Source of the DNA: Ophiothrix spiculata
Lineage: Eukaryota > Echinodermata > Ophiuroidea > Amphilepidida > Ophiotrichidae
Direction: 5' to 3' (one strand)
Assembly: GCA_000969725.1 (NCBI GenBank)
Contig: JXSR01S019115.1
Length of the DNA: 32,389 nt
Below are positions 11,269 through 22,900 of this stretch, in pieces (position 1 is the stretch's first letter; every line of letters begins with the position of its first letter). The translations under genes and the position numbers were made by a program. The notes below the pieces were generated by a model. The model saw only the letters and a list, made by a program, of their open reading frames with translations, had not been told where the DNA came from and searched no databases.

Positions 11269-11642
11269 GGCCAAAAAAAAAATTGTTTGGTTGCCCTCCA
11301 GAGCTTTTTTCAGAGAGGGTCGGTCGGTCGTTTTTGGGTTGGTTTAAATTTTAACACTCTTCCACGTACTGCTAGGTCGATCGGCCGCTCCAGCCTTCAC
11401 AACTTGCCCCGCGACATCCAAATCAAAACAATCAAATACTTCTTGTAGTAATTTGGGACATCTTAAACATTTTGAGAGTTGAATATCGAAAAAAGCGAAA
11501 AATATAACATTTTTCTTTAGTTTTTGGTAAGTTTTGCATATTTTTTTTGAAAAAAAAAAAATTTCAATAAAAAAAAGTTTGAGTAGGGCTGAAAAATAGG
11601 GTCGGTCGGTGGAGGGCAACCAAACAATTTTTTTCTTTGGCC
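11269..11642. mobile_element. PIF/Harbinger-like MITE (374 bp), TTA target duplication
   Basis: The terminal inverted repeat is about 32 bp: GGCCAAAAAAAAAATTGTTT followed by GGTTGCCCTCC on the left, with the right end its near-exact inverse. It is flanked by TTA at 11266-11268 and 11643-11645. A 3-bp TTA/TAA duplication is the hallmark of PIF/Harbinger insertions. A second pair of inverted GGGTCGGTCGGT motifs lies inside. The 91-codon minus-strand frame inside it (11344-11619) looks like a chance frame. Confidence 0.8.
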
Positions 11643-12150
11643 TTATGGGACATGTGAACGTTGTCTGTTGTTTGCATAGAAAATTAAGTTAGCAGATGGT
11701 GATTGAATGACCCTAAGTCATTATTGTTGGTATAAATTTTGGGGATGTTTTATCAATAACTACACACAAAATACCCTGTGCAAAATATCCCATAGGAAGC
11801 AATGCATGACAGGATGCACACTCTATCTTCTCTTGTTACAACCGTATAATTATTCCAAATAGATTTCACACAGTTTGAACACTACAGAGAGCAATGTGCA
11901 TTTTTATCTGTTCTGCATACTTTAAATTCTAGCTTTCAGATTGATTATATTCTACATAAAATGTAAAAATTTGCAATAATACTGAACATAGGTTTGCAAA
12001 ATATCATTGACATTTGCATCATAATTTAAACACAAAAATCAAAATTGACTTGCTCAATGTAGTAAATCGATTTGGAAAACTTGTCACTTATTAGAAGACC
12101 CTTTGCCATGGAGGCAGTGTTCACAACTCATTTCGGAAGGCAACAATGAA

Positions 12151-12293
12151 TGAGCTATATTACTGATCCATTGATTATTTGATACTGCTGCATTGTTAGA
12201 ATGGAAAGGGCTCAAAATTTGAAGAAATTTGAGCCCTTTTCATTCCCACAATGCATCAGAATCCAATAATCAATGGATCTGCAATATAGCTTA
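12151..12293. mobile_element. Hairpin-type MITE (143 bp)
   Basis: Two arms of about 67 bp are imperfect inverse complements. The left arm carries GCTATATT, GATCCATTGATTATT, GCATTGT and AAAGGGCTCAAA in order, and the right arm has the same blocks inverted. The loop is only a few bases, so the single strand would form a near-complete hairpin. No clear target duplication is seen. Confidence 0.6.
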
Positions 12294-14640
12294 TGGGTAA
12301 GCTACAAAAATAGTTATTTGATTTTATACATACACAAATTAATTAACAGTCTTCAAATGAAAAGACTGAATATTTTCAAGATCACACAATATTTGTTTAA
12401 ATTAGAGCAAAATTTAGCTGCAACTGGTCGAAATTGATACTGGAAATTTTGATTCTACAAACAATTTTTGACAATTATTAATTCTATTTTCATAATCTAC
12501 AATTAGAGGTAGTCGGGACATTTTTTCAGAGGTCACAAACATCACAAGATGTTACATGTCATTGAACTTATACATGCTTCTCGTGCCATTATACAATATT
12601 AATTATGTAATGTATGCCACTACAATAACACCAATAAGTACTGCAAAAACTGACATTTTCTGATTTTCGTGAAAAGTGCTGAATATTCATCTGTTATTTT
12701 ACCCAATAAACAAAGCTGTAACAATTGTTTTTATAGAGTTCAAGAATTAACTGCATGTAACATTTTATGTTTGTGACAATTCAAAAGAGTCGCCTATTTA
12801 TTTCATGCATCATTCAAAAAATGAACAATTAGCTGAAGAGAATGCAGAGCAACCTAAATCGAGACCAAGACAGGCACATCCTACCAAAATATTTCGACAA
12901 GCTCATTAAGTCACGTGACCAGTTGTTTCACGTGACCGTGATTCCATCAGCGGTCACATGATACGGAATAACACCATTCGGCTCTGAAGGCTAGTGGATG
13001 CTAGTCGCAAGTTACTGAGGCTCAAGATTTAAGTCATGAGACGTAACTTCAACTCTTAATCTCTAATTAGCTGAAGGTAACACAAAACAGGCTCATAAAA
13101 TAAATTGGGTTTTAAGAATTAAAAATATTTATAACTTTGTGCGTTTGGAAGTTAAGCACATTTGGGCATTAATTTCAGAAAAAAGTAGAGTATCAGTATG
13201 AGGTAATATTTACACAAATCACCAAATGAGCAAATATTAACATATTACACAAAATATCACTCATTTAATATGATATGAAACAGGAAACAAAACAAAGAGC
13301 TTCATCCACATGTTATATATCCTTTGGCACTTTAAGCTCTTTTAGAGGATAGCAGTTCACAAATATGAACAAATTGAAATTTCATAAATATAAGACATGA
13401 TTATTGATTTGTTGATAATGATGATAGCTAGCAGTCTGTATCTTACGGGAAATTACTTTTAAATAAATTACCTATATTTGAATTCGATTGTGTAAATTCA
13501 TTAATCAAATATAACCCAGTCAAATTGAACAAAGTCTTGCAAAAAGTTGGTAAGGGTAATGTTTAGTCCAAAGTTTATATAAATTTGCCCTTCTTGGAAG
13601 TTCAACTTTCAGTTAATGGCAAAATGTTTTACACATGCCACTTCTCATTTGTGCAGGAAAAAACAACTAGAATTCTAGGCAACTACAAAGTTGCACATTA
13701 CACCAACATATACAAATAAGCATCAACACCAACATGGCTACTCAACACACACATTTTGAGAAAAACACATAGATTCGGCTCAACTTTTAAAGTGGAGGAA
13801 CGTGCAACTTGAGGTCTGTAACCATTTGTAACCATTTGTATATTTTAGGCTAACAAAATGCTGAAGCAAATTTGGACCTATTAAAAAGGGTTCCTTTGCT
13901 TCAAAAACGTCTGATTTTACCGTTTCCTCTTATGGATACTAAATGGAACATAAACTATTGATGTCCGATTTAATTTTTGAACGCGTGTCTGTAGCAAATA
14001 CAAAGATGTGCCTGACGCGAGCATACATTTTCAAGGTTATTTTGTGCGCGTGTACGCTCAAGACTTGGAGTACGCATTCACAAATGAAATCCAACAACTA
14101 TTAGTCAGCTTGTATAGTGTTACATGGTATGCAGCAAGATTGAGCCAGTATACATTACTCTGGACATTACTGGAATTGGTCCCCTATCATCGGTCAGTAC
14201 AGCTTGATATTAAGGACACCACAGTAATGTCTTTCTCTATGATGTTTGTTTAAACAAATCTGGAAAAAAGATCGAACTTTTTTATACGACCAAATATATC
14301 CTGGCTATTGCACTTCATTTGCCAAATCACAGGAGGAAGACATTTGTAATTTTCTTACATTCTCTACACATAACATGTAAACATGGTTATCGATTCCCAA
14401 TCCAGTATTGATTGGGTAAATATACTTGCATTTAAAAGACATTTCACTGCTAATCGAGCAGCTTCAGACTGGAAACTTTGAACAATTAGGTCCACATGCA
14501 CAAAACAGGACTAAAGTTAAACCAACATGAGCCGTAGAGATGCCGGAAGCATGATGCAAGAATTTAATTGTCAGTTAAAACCTTGCAGCTTCTATACAAT
14601 GTCTTTGGTTATGGTTCAATAACAACGGGCGGCTGACCGG
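12294..14640. other. Intergenic, no gene seen
   Basis: AT-rich. It holds a pair of CACGTG sites (12910-12937, listed separately). The 81-codon plus-strand frame at 14008-14253 shows no recognisable family. Confidence 0.45.
12910..12937. promoter_or_regulatory. Paired CACGTG (E-box/CLEAR-type) sites
   Basis: GTCACGTGAC at 12910-12919 is a full 10-bp palindrome. TCACGTGACC follows at 12928-12937, with CGGTCACATGATAC starting about 13 bp further on. GTCACGTGAC is the consensus of the TFEB/MITF CLEAR element, a bHLH-Zip site. They lie about 3.9 kb past the coactivator gene's stop and about 7 kb upstream of the NXPE start, so regulatory use is only a possibility. Confidence 0.3.
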
Positions 14641-14649
14641 TGAACGACA

Positions 14650-15612
14650 TTCACCGGATTCATACCAGCCTTGCGACTTCCTTCGAATTACCGGTCATCG
14701 GTCAGATTATGTGACAAACTTCAGTTCTGTCTTTTGCATACAGACCCATGAGTTGGTCAAAGATGTGGTTCAGCATATATGCTCTTATCATCCTTGAGAG
14801 TTGTTCGCCTGTTCTGAGAATCTTTGTATTAGGGGCGGCTTCAAAACTCAACCGGCGGTTGTCTGCCGGTTCTGGGCGGTTGGCTATTGTTTATTCCGGT
14901 TGAACCGCCCAGAACCGCCCAGAACCGGCAGACAACCGCCGGTTGAGTTTTGAAGCCGCCCCTTAGCAACTACCCAACTATAACACCAATTTTGAGAAGA
15001 CCTGGCTATCAGTCTGAAGAGCTGCTAGATGAGCAGTTCTGAAACACATTAAAATGCGAGCTAATTTTCTCAATTCATAGTAAATTTGAAATATTGAATC
15101 TTATTAATCCTGAAGAACTACAAAAGATTCTTTACAATACATTTGTTGTTAATGTCATCGCTATCAAGTAGGAACCTATATACAAAGCAGCAAAATCAAA
15201 GCATGTAAACAATAGTACTGTCAACAAAAATAACTACAGACAAATATCACATTCCGTAGTACACAATATAATATTAGCATGAAACAGATCGATGATGTTG
15301 TAAGCTCCCCTGGATGGCCAATAAAAATCTTGAGGCGCATCCGAGGAATTAAAATTAGGCTGACTTAATTTATATCAATACTTTCCCCCTTAAACACTGA
15401 CCTGCGTTAGTTTTAAGTTAAAGTATACGCCCATGATTAGAGTAAAGGTTAATGGTTAAGAAAATAAGGTTATAGTTAGGGTAAGGTTTAAGTGTTAGGT
15501 TCAGTATAATTTAAGTCATTATATGTCAGAACTTTCTGAACATGCTACTCTTTACACCCACCAACAGAGGTAATCGGAAGTCGCAAGGGTGGTACGAAAC
15601 CGGTGATTCCAA
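14650..15612. repeat. Inverted repeat pair flanking the 131-bp MITE
   Basis: ATTCACCGGATTCATACCAG with CCTTGCGACTTCC (about 14650-14682) recurs inverted at about 15580-15612 (GGAAGTCGCAAGGGTGGTAC then GAAACCGGTGAT). The two could be the ends of one element of about 960 bp into which the 131-bp MITE inserted, or two solo copies. A degenerate TTAGGG-like stretch lies between them at about 15440-15500. Confidence 0.45.
14832..14962. mobile_element. Perfect foldback MITE (131 bp), TTA target duplication
   Basis: The arms at 14831-14881 and 14913-14963 are perfectly complementary over 51 bp, starting GGGGCGGCTTCAAAACTCAA. The loop repeats part of the arm (AACCGCCCAG appears twice). TTA flanks the GGGG...CCCC ends at 14829-14831 and 14963-14965, as in PIF/Harbinger insertions. 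The lack of any mismatch suggests recent insertion or gene conversion between the arms. It is much more GC-rich than its surroundings. Confidence 0.85.
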
Positions 15613-16511
15613 ATGTAATGGATAACAGATCACTTTGTAGAAACTCAGTATATTGTACACCATGTCTTGCTGCAAAACATTGTGTTTACGACAAAAACAA
15701 ATAGATTTGAATCACATGCTTGTAAATATGAAAATTGCATTCATCTTCAATCAGAAGTGATAATAATTTGTCACAAATTCTCAGCCAAACTGTAATGATA
15801 ATAAAAGTAAACAAAATGTGCCGTATATTGAGTTTCTAGGGTATGATACAATGTGACAACCAAGATAGATTATAGGAGGCATGAAATTTTCAAAGCCCAA
15901 GAGCCAGTGTACAATTAATTTACCTTTGTAACACAAACAGCTTCAAACCACTTCAAGGGGGAAACAGATACAAGTATTTCTTCCAATAATCATAATGAGG
16001 AGAAAAACATTGACAATAATTTCAGCTTTAAATCGATCCAAATCAAAAATGTATCCACGTCTGTTAATATCAGCAGAACTTATCGAGACATTCTAATCGG
16101 ACAGCAGATTTGATACTTCAGAGCTAATCAATATCCATATTATGTTTACAAATATTTGTTGATAATGATATATGAGAAAATAGTTTTGGGCACAAGAATA
16201 TATTGGCACAACTCATCTATATAAAAAAATAATTTTGTGAATTTATAATGATTGTTAAATGTATCCACAATATTTCACTTATCAGAAGCTTAAGGAAATC
16301 CAATAATAAATCCAAAGGTGACCATGCTTTCATGTTCAGCAGGTACATATTAGACAATAAAAATTCAGTAGGTACTTATTCGCCACTGTTCGCTGTCAGA
16401 AATTGACCCTGGTTGACTTAATCAAATATTCTTGCCAATGGCAAGATTTCTGTCAATTTAATTTTGGGAGTCTATTTTTCACTATCCAGCATAAAGGCAT
16501 CACCTAAAATA
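15613..16511. other. Intergenic / 3' flank, no gene seen
   Basis: AT-rich sequence past the coactivator gene's 3' end. No exon or structured RNA was recognised. A polyadenylation signal could not be fixed; an ATTAAA on the minus strand near 16457 is one possibility. Confidence 0.4.
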
Positions 16512-16630
16512 CTAGTTTGCTGTCGTCATTGCTTGCGCAAGAAAATCTTCAAAATCATTTTTCCCGACGATGACTTCGCTACATGCATTTTACATGTAGA
16601 AATCCTCACCATCAACGTCATTGGTAAATC
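16512..16630 (-). pseudogene. Decayed copy 2 of the PGC-1/PRC-family terminal exon
   Basis: Read on the minus strand, one frame gives DVDGEDFYM, an in-frame stop, then NDFEDFLAQAMTTAN and a stop at 16512-16514. This parallels KDADDLHEA ... TDFDRLLKQAMKKAKLKK of the functional exon at 16829-16977. It shares the DVDGE wording with copy 1, so the two relics are closer to each other than to the functional exon. Confidence 0.65.
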
Positions 16631-16671
16631 TCATTTTAGAGTCAGGATTTTCACCTTTCCAAAAAGAAACA

Positions 16672-16797
16672 ATCTCACCTCCTCACTTCCCAACTTAACT
16701 TTCTTCATTGTTTGCTCGAGACGTCTGCCAAATCCATGTCTACAGATGTCGGCATTGCTGCATAAAAACCCTCTCCATCGACATCTTTGGTAAATCA
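16672..16797 (-). pseudogene. Decayed copy 1 of the PGC-1/PRC-family terminal exon
   Basis: On the minus strand this copy matches the last exon at the DNA level, notably AGACGTCTCGAGCAAACAAT and GAAGAAAGTTAAGTTGGGAA against AGACTTCTCAAGCAAGCAAT and GAAGAAAGCCAAGTTGAAGA. Small shifts throw it out of frame: it reads TKDVDGEGFYAAMPTSVDMD and then meets a stop. Its end abuts the functional exon's 3' side, giving a tandem spacing of about 155 bp. Confidence 0.7.
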
Positions 16798-16828
16798 GTT
16801 TTTTTGCCTATAACAAGAAGCTATCGTC

Positions 16829-16977
16829 TCACTTCTTCAACTTGGCTTTCTTCATTGCTTGCTTGAGAAGTCTATCAAAGTCTGTTTCTGCTGGCGCTGG
16901 TGTTGCTTCATGGAGATCATCAGCATCTTTGTCTTTGTAACCAAACTCAAATGCTTCCTCTTCGTTATTCATTGAAT
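16829..16977 (-). CDS. PGC-1/PRC-family gene, terminal exon
   Basis: The acceptor is TCTTTGCAG and the stop is TGA at 16829-16831. It encodes SMNNEEEAFEFGYKDKDADD and ends in TDFDRLLKQAMKKAKLKK. The DFDxLLKQA ending is conserved across PGC-1alpha, PGC-1beta and PRC. Two decayed tandem copies lie just downstream. Confidence 0.92.
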
Positions 16978-19900
16978 CTGCAAAGAAAACAGTGTTATAT
17001 TGGGTTATCGTTACTGATTTCACCTTCAACATTCCAGATACTGAAATTAAGAGACAACTTATAGTTTCACAGAGTAAATGTTATGGTTGCTGATAGTTTC
17101 TTTTTCAAAATTCAATTTCTGGCGGTATAGGACACGTTTTACTATAGATTTAAGCACAAAGAATTTCTAAGCACAATTTCGAACACATTTTAGGTGTTTT
17201 TTATTGGCTCAAGCATATTTAAAATTATGCAAATTATGTCAAATCACTCTCCCACAGCTCACCTAAAAATCTGGAGGAAAGTGATTTGCAAAAGACAGTC
17301 CCTGTATAAGCACCAAATTTAACTGAAATAAATGATCCTTTAGTGATAACTTTATTATGTTATTCTAAATCCGCTAGGGGTCACGCGTGAACCCCATTGG
17401 TAGCAAAGTAATTTAATTTATTTGAGGCACTATATTTCTACGTATCGAAATAACACTGGAAACACCGCGTATGGATACCCTATCAAATTTGGCAGTAAAG
17501 AAGCATGTACAACATTGTCTGATTCAACTTCAAACTTTATTTTTATGCAACAATGCATCACGAGAATTTTTGCACATGAATTACATATATTACTGCACAG
17601 GATAAAGGCCAAGGTTCAGAAAGCAGGTCCAACCTTTGACTTTGATAAAGATACCAACAAATTTTCCCTGAGTTTATCAACATAACCCTGATTTTGCATT
17701 TAGGATTAATATGTTATTTAGTTTGTCAGAAATCAAGAACTATCCATCAATGCATCTGCATTTTTTATCCTTCGAGAGTGGCCAAGTCTTCCAAGCAGGA
17801 TCAAAATAAGCAAACACATTATCAAAATCTGAAGACTATGTATCGATAGACATCGAGCTATGTTGCAGTGATGAAATCGCTGGAATCTGAATCAGAATGC
17901 ACCATTACAAACCCAACTGATAATAACTTGCATCATTGCAATTTCCACCAAACTTTCCATTAAAAAACTGTACAAAAACTTACAGTTCTCAATATGCAAA
18001 TCGAACATACCTAAATCAGCATAATCTGTGCGGCAGAATTGTCTCCGTCCTCCAAAGCAGACATCATACTTTGGTTCATTTTCGGCTTCATTCACTCCTG
18101 AAAATTCCATCAAAAATTAAAAACAATATATATCATCAAGGTGTGCATGTTTTTTGTACTTACAAATCAAATATTTCATGGAAAATCACGAACTGTCAAA
18201 TTTAAACCAAAACGTTTTCTTATCTTTTTCCATTTCTTACCCATCTCCTTTAAAAGGGAGGGGTGAAAATCAGCTATCATCAGGATTCGAACTTGGGACC
18301 ACCCACCTCTCAAAACCTGTCACACCCATAGAAAGCTACCACGATGCTCAGGCAGCGAAGGGATTGACCAATGTACATTATGATATGAGATTAGGTAATT
18401 GTGATAAAGGAGAAAAATGCGAACATAGGGAGTGAATGGACTGAAGTCTCGTGTTTCAAGGCCGGGAATCCAGGGGCTAAATCAAAGGTGCCTAGTGGGA
18501 TCCAGAAAGAAGCCCCGGTGGGGTCAAGGGGGCGAAGCCTGTCCAAGCTGGAGGCTTTCTACACTCTCAGAACCCATTTTAAGCCCATTCCAGGAGTTAA
18601 ATTTGACAACAAAAATAAAAAGAATAGTAAAATAATCAGAAGAAACAATAAATGGCAAAAGTCAGTACAAAAAATCATAAACAAACATGTGACTAGGAGG
18701 GATTCACACTCACGCTGAATGAAGGGATCGTGATGATCCCGCAAGCTACGTGCTGCAAAAAAATTATGACTCTGAAAAGGTATCTATTTTAATATTATGA
18801 TCATGACAGAGTCCAATATCAGTATACACGCTGCTATAAACAAACATGTTAAAAGCCTTTTATTTTAAAGAAAAAGAACTTGCCACCACAAATTTAAGAT
18901 CTTGGTGTGATTAGCAAATCTGTGTACCCGGTATTTTATTCGTCCATGTAAATATGTAATCTCAAGAGCCGTCACAAATTTTTGAATTTACAGCAATACA
19001 GAATACTTTGCACGACATGTGGAGAAGGAGTTCAAAACTGCATTATTTGGTGTCTTACATAGAATCCAATATAAATTTGACCATCTGACAGAGGACCCTC
19101 ATGGGAAGCAGTGCTAGACACTGATGAGGCTATCCTGTATTAGTATGTCATATTTATTAATACTCTTAAACCTTGTTTTTATTTACTTGCCTTCAATTGC
19201 TGCAAATGCATCACAAGTATACTTGAATGTCACAAAGGCATAATTATCCCTACAAAATGAAGAGAGTAAGAACAAAAACGTCACAAATCAAATTATAGAA
19301 ATAACCATCGACGACATAATATTAGTTACCCCCAGGTTGTTCGCGAAATATGGGCAAATATCTAGGGTCTGGTGCCATCTTCTATGAGGCCGTCAGGCCA
19401 AATGGAATATGACACCAGACCCTAGGTATTTTCACTATTTGGTGAGAACAAGCAGGGGGGAGACGAATTTATCCTTAAGTGTACATGATTTTTGTAATCT
19501 TGTAGGTAAACATACCATCAACAATTACAATAACAGTTGTAAAAGCCTTGTAAACAAAGCGTCAAAAACCCCGAGTTACAACCGTGCCGGGCACCTGGTT
19601 GGATATGATCTGCGTGTATACGCTTGCGTTGAGACACCTGCGTAAACGCTGCATTAAATACGCAATAAACTCTTACGCAGCAGCTTAACGCATTAACACA
19701 TTATCAGTTTAATAGATAACTGGCAGCATGGGGTTGTGTATAAGTCAAAGAATTAAGGATATAATTGAGGGCTTAGTATATTTCTGAAAACCATGAATGC
19801 AGGTTTTCTTTAAATGTATTTGATCAATAAGATTGAGATTAGAGAAATCATGTACACTTAAGGATAAAGGTGTGTATTACTATCTCTTTGTTGCCCCCCA

Positions 19901-22900
19901 CACTTTGGTGCTTTCACCTACAGTTTTCTCATTTATGTGGTGTATTGTAATGACTGGTTGAGAACCCCTGATTTAGGGTCTTAATGCTACCTTAGCATTG
20001 ACCATATGTGTTCAAAAGAGGGCTTCATATTGAAACAATGGAGCAACACTTTTGAAACATATCTCAATTTCTCTGATAATGCTTACCCTTCATCTCGGAA
20101 ATGGACGGTGATCTTGTCAATCTCTCCAAACTGACTAAACCTTCTGTCCAGGTAGGTTTTGGAGCAGTGGTCATCAATTCTACCCACATAGATGACCTTA
20201 CGATCCTCCTGCAAATTGGAGATAAAAACAAAGTAAGGCAACTTGATGTGGTGAAAATATGGTGAAAATAAAGAACAATATATAGGCCTAAATAATAGTA
20301 AGTGTGTATATAGGCCTAAAGCAAAAACAACAGGTAAAAACAGAAACAGGAAATTGTTGAAAAGATAATCTTTTAATATATTCAACTGGTTCAAGAATTG
20401 AACTTTCTTGAAAAACAATTTGATCTTTCATTACAACTAAAGCCAGTCTTGAAACTTACAATCCACTATCCACGCAAAATTTCAGTTGAAAGATGTTCTA
20501 TGGAACTAACTGGTTTCAACTTTTATTAACTGATCTTAAAGGAGCAACTATAGCCAGTCTTGAAACTTNNNNNNNNNNNNNNNNNNNNNNNNNNNNNNNN
20601 NNNNNNNNNNNNNNNNNNNNNNNNNNNNNNNNNNNNNNNNNNNNNNNNNNNNNAATCCACTCACTACCCATGCAAAATTTCAGTTGAAAGATGTTCTATG
20701 GAACTAACTGGTTTCAACTTTTATTAACTGATCTTAAAGGAGCAACTAAACCCAGTCTTGAAACTTGCAATCCACTACCCACACAAATTTCAGTTGATTC
20801 CAGTTGAAAGATGTTCTATGGAACTAAACTTGTTTCAACTTTTATAAACTGATCTTAAAGGAGGAGCATGGTCCGATTGCTTCAACTTTTTTTCAAGCTT
20901 TTTTAGATTTTAGTACCAAAATATTCCTCATATTTTTGTCATAAATTTCCCAGCTGAGTTATGTTCCAATTTGGAGATATACATGTATGAAAATGCATCT
21001 TAATTGGTAACCATAATTAATTTTACACAGTAATGTATAGGCTGCTCTGAAATACAAAATTGTCCATGAAATCAAAACAGTTTGACCGACTCAGCTGAAA
21101 TGCGACACTTAAACCTCTTTAGTGGTGATCTTTCATATGGCTATAAAAAACAAACTTTTGAAAAATCAGACCATGCTCCTTTAACAGAGTTCAACTGGTC
21201 AGTAAACAAACTAAATCAAATTTGTTCAATTTTCCATCATAGATCAACTGGTAATAACTGGATTCAAGTGAAACCGTATTTAACAAGCATAAACTGGATT
21301 TCAACTGGTTCAAGTTGAAACAAGTTTTTAAACTGGAATCAACTGGAAATTTGAAGAGGAACTTGTCATTATAAAAAACAGAGAAAAATTGGAATGAAGT
21401 TTTCATTTTGTTCACATTTCTAATTCAACTACATCTAGAAAATGTCAGTTTTCAAATATTTTGGAGTTGAAATGAAAGCTGATATTTTGCTAAAAAATTA
21501 AGAAAAGCATTTACATTTAAAAGCTGTAGAAATCAGTTTTGTCAAAATACAATTTTTTTTGTATGTATTGTAATGTAAGCTGAATATGACAATATGAAAA
21601 ATGGTGATTGTACCGGAGGTTTGAATGGATGGTCACACATTTTTTGCACTGTAGTGTATATGAGCCCTTCTGCATCACCCAACCATTTGTATAGCAAAGA
21701 TGTGGTCGTATGCAGCAGCTATCACATGGCAGCTATCACATGACAAAGTAACAACTTACAGTATTTTCGAGAATTAATTTTTTTCCGTTCGAGGGGTTTT
21801 GGGAGGACGACGCTTGTTGCTTCCCTGGTCAATTCATTTACGCACAATTTACAGAGCGTGATTGGTCTAATTCCAGTGCTTGTGAAACGCTGACGATTGA
21901 GAGTGTTAAGCTCAAGTTAAAAGATTCAGTACGTAGGCAAACTTAATAAATAAAAATACTGTAAGTGCTCAAATGATGCATGACTAGTGCAGACAACTAC
22001 AACTTTTTCTTATGCTATCAATATTGCAGATAAGAGGAATTTTACAATGTAAACTCAGATTACTTACCCGGGGGGACCGCTCTCATACTAAAGTGGTACC
22101 CATGCTCATCACAGCACCTCAAAACTGAACCCTAAATGGCGTAATTGTTGACAGCAAATTACACCCCATAAATGGCATAAGATGATGTAAATCTCACCCC
22201 AAATGGCGCAATGGCATAAGATTGTAATAACCTTTTTCTTTAAAATTAGGTTCTAAAAAGTACAAAATTACAGGGTTTTTTGTTCATTAACATGAAGTCA
22301 ATACTTATTTTCTCTAATTTTTAAACATTTCTATGCAAAGCATGTACAGCAGGATACTCAGCTAAGCAACACTATGTTAAAAGTGGCCCTTAGCGGCGAA
22401 GGTGGCTTGTATTTACAACCCTAAATGGCGTAAATTATGCTGACAACTACCCCGTTTTTGAAAAGTGTACATGTAGACGCCACTGGTGGGTCAAAATCAG
22501 ACCCTTTTACGACATTTTTTATGATAAGCATGAGTACCAATTGTCATTAGGAGCAGTCCCCCCCCCCCCCGGTGACTTACCCATTGCTGCTTTTGTCTCT
22601 CCATCTGCTCCTCCCACCGTTTCTCCTTCCACTCTCGCTCACGTTCCCTACTCGCACTTGACCTCTTACGGTGACTACGGTGGCGTCTTCTAGAATGCCT
22701 AGACCTGTCAAACATATTCAATTGGAACATTAACATTTATAGATCAGCAGCCACAAGAACATTAGGGACATAATCAATTTTGAGACGAGCGATCATTCGG
22801 GCTGGCCGATCCATGGAGTAAAGTACATGTAGTTGCTTGTCTTATCTTTTTGCATTTTGCTCAACCGTGACACAAATCAAGTAATATAATGGTCAATAAT

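Noticed and set aside
11344-11619. 91-codon minus-strand frame
   Set aside because: It lies wholly inside the 374-bp MITE, is dominated by the A/T tracts, and has no transposase motifs.
15440-15500. Telomere-like TTAGGG repeats
   Set aside because: Only degenerate GTTAGG/TTAAGG variants without a regular period; an ordinary simple repeat.
16464-16793. Plus-strand 109-codon frame
   Set aside because: It is antisense to the two decayed terminal-exon copies and shows no domain.
19183-19192. GT donor at AAGGCAA|GTAAAT for the RRM exon
   Set aside because: It gives a frameshift and stop at the start of exon 18011-18097; the GC donor preserves the RRM.
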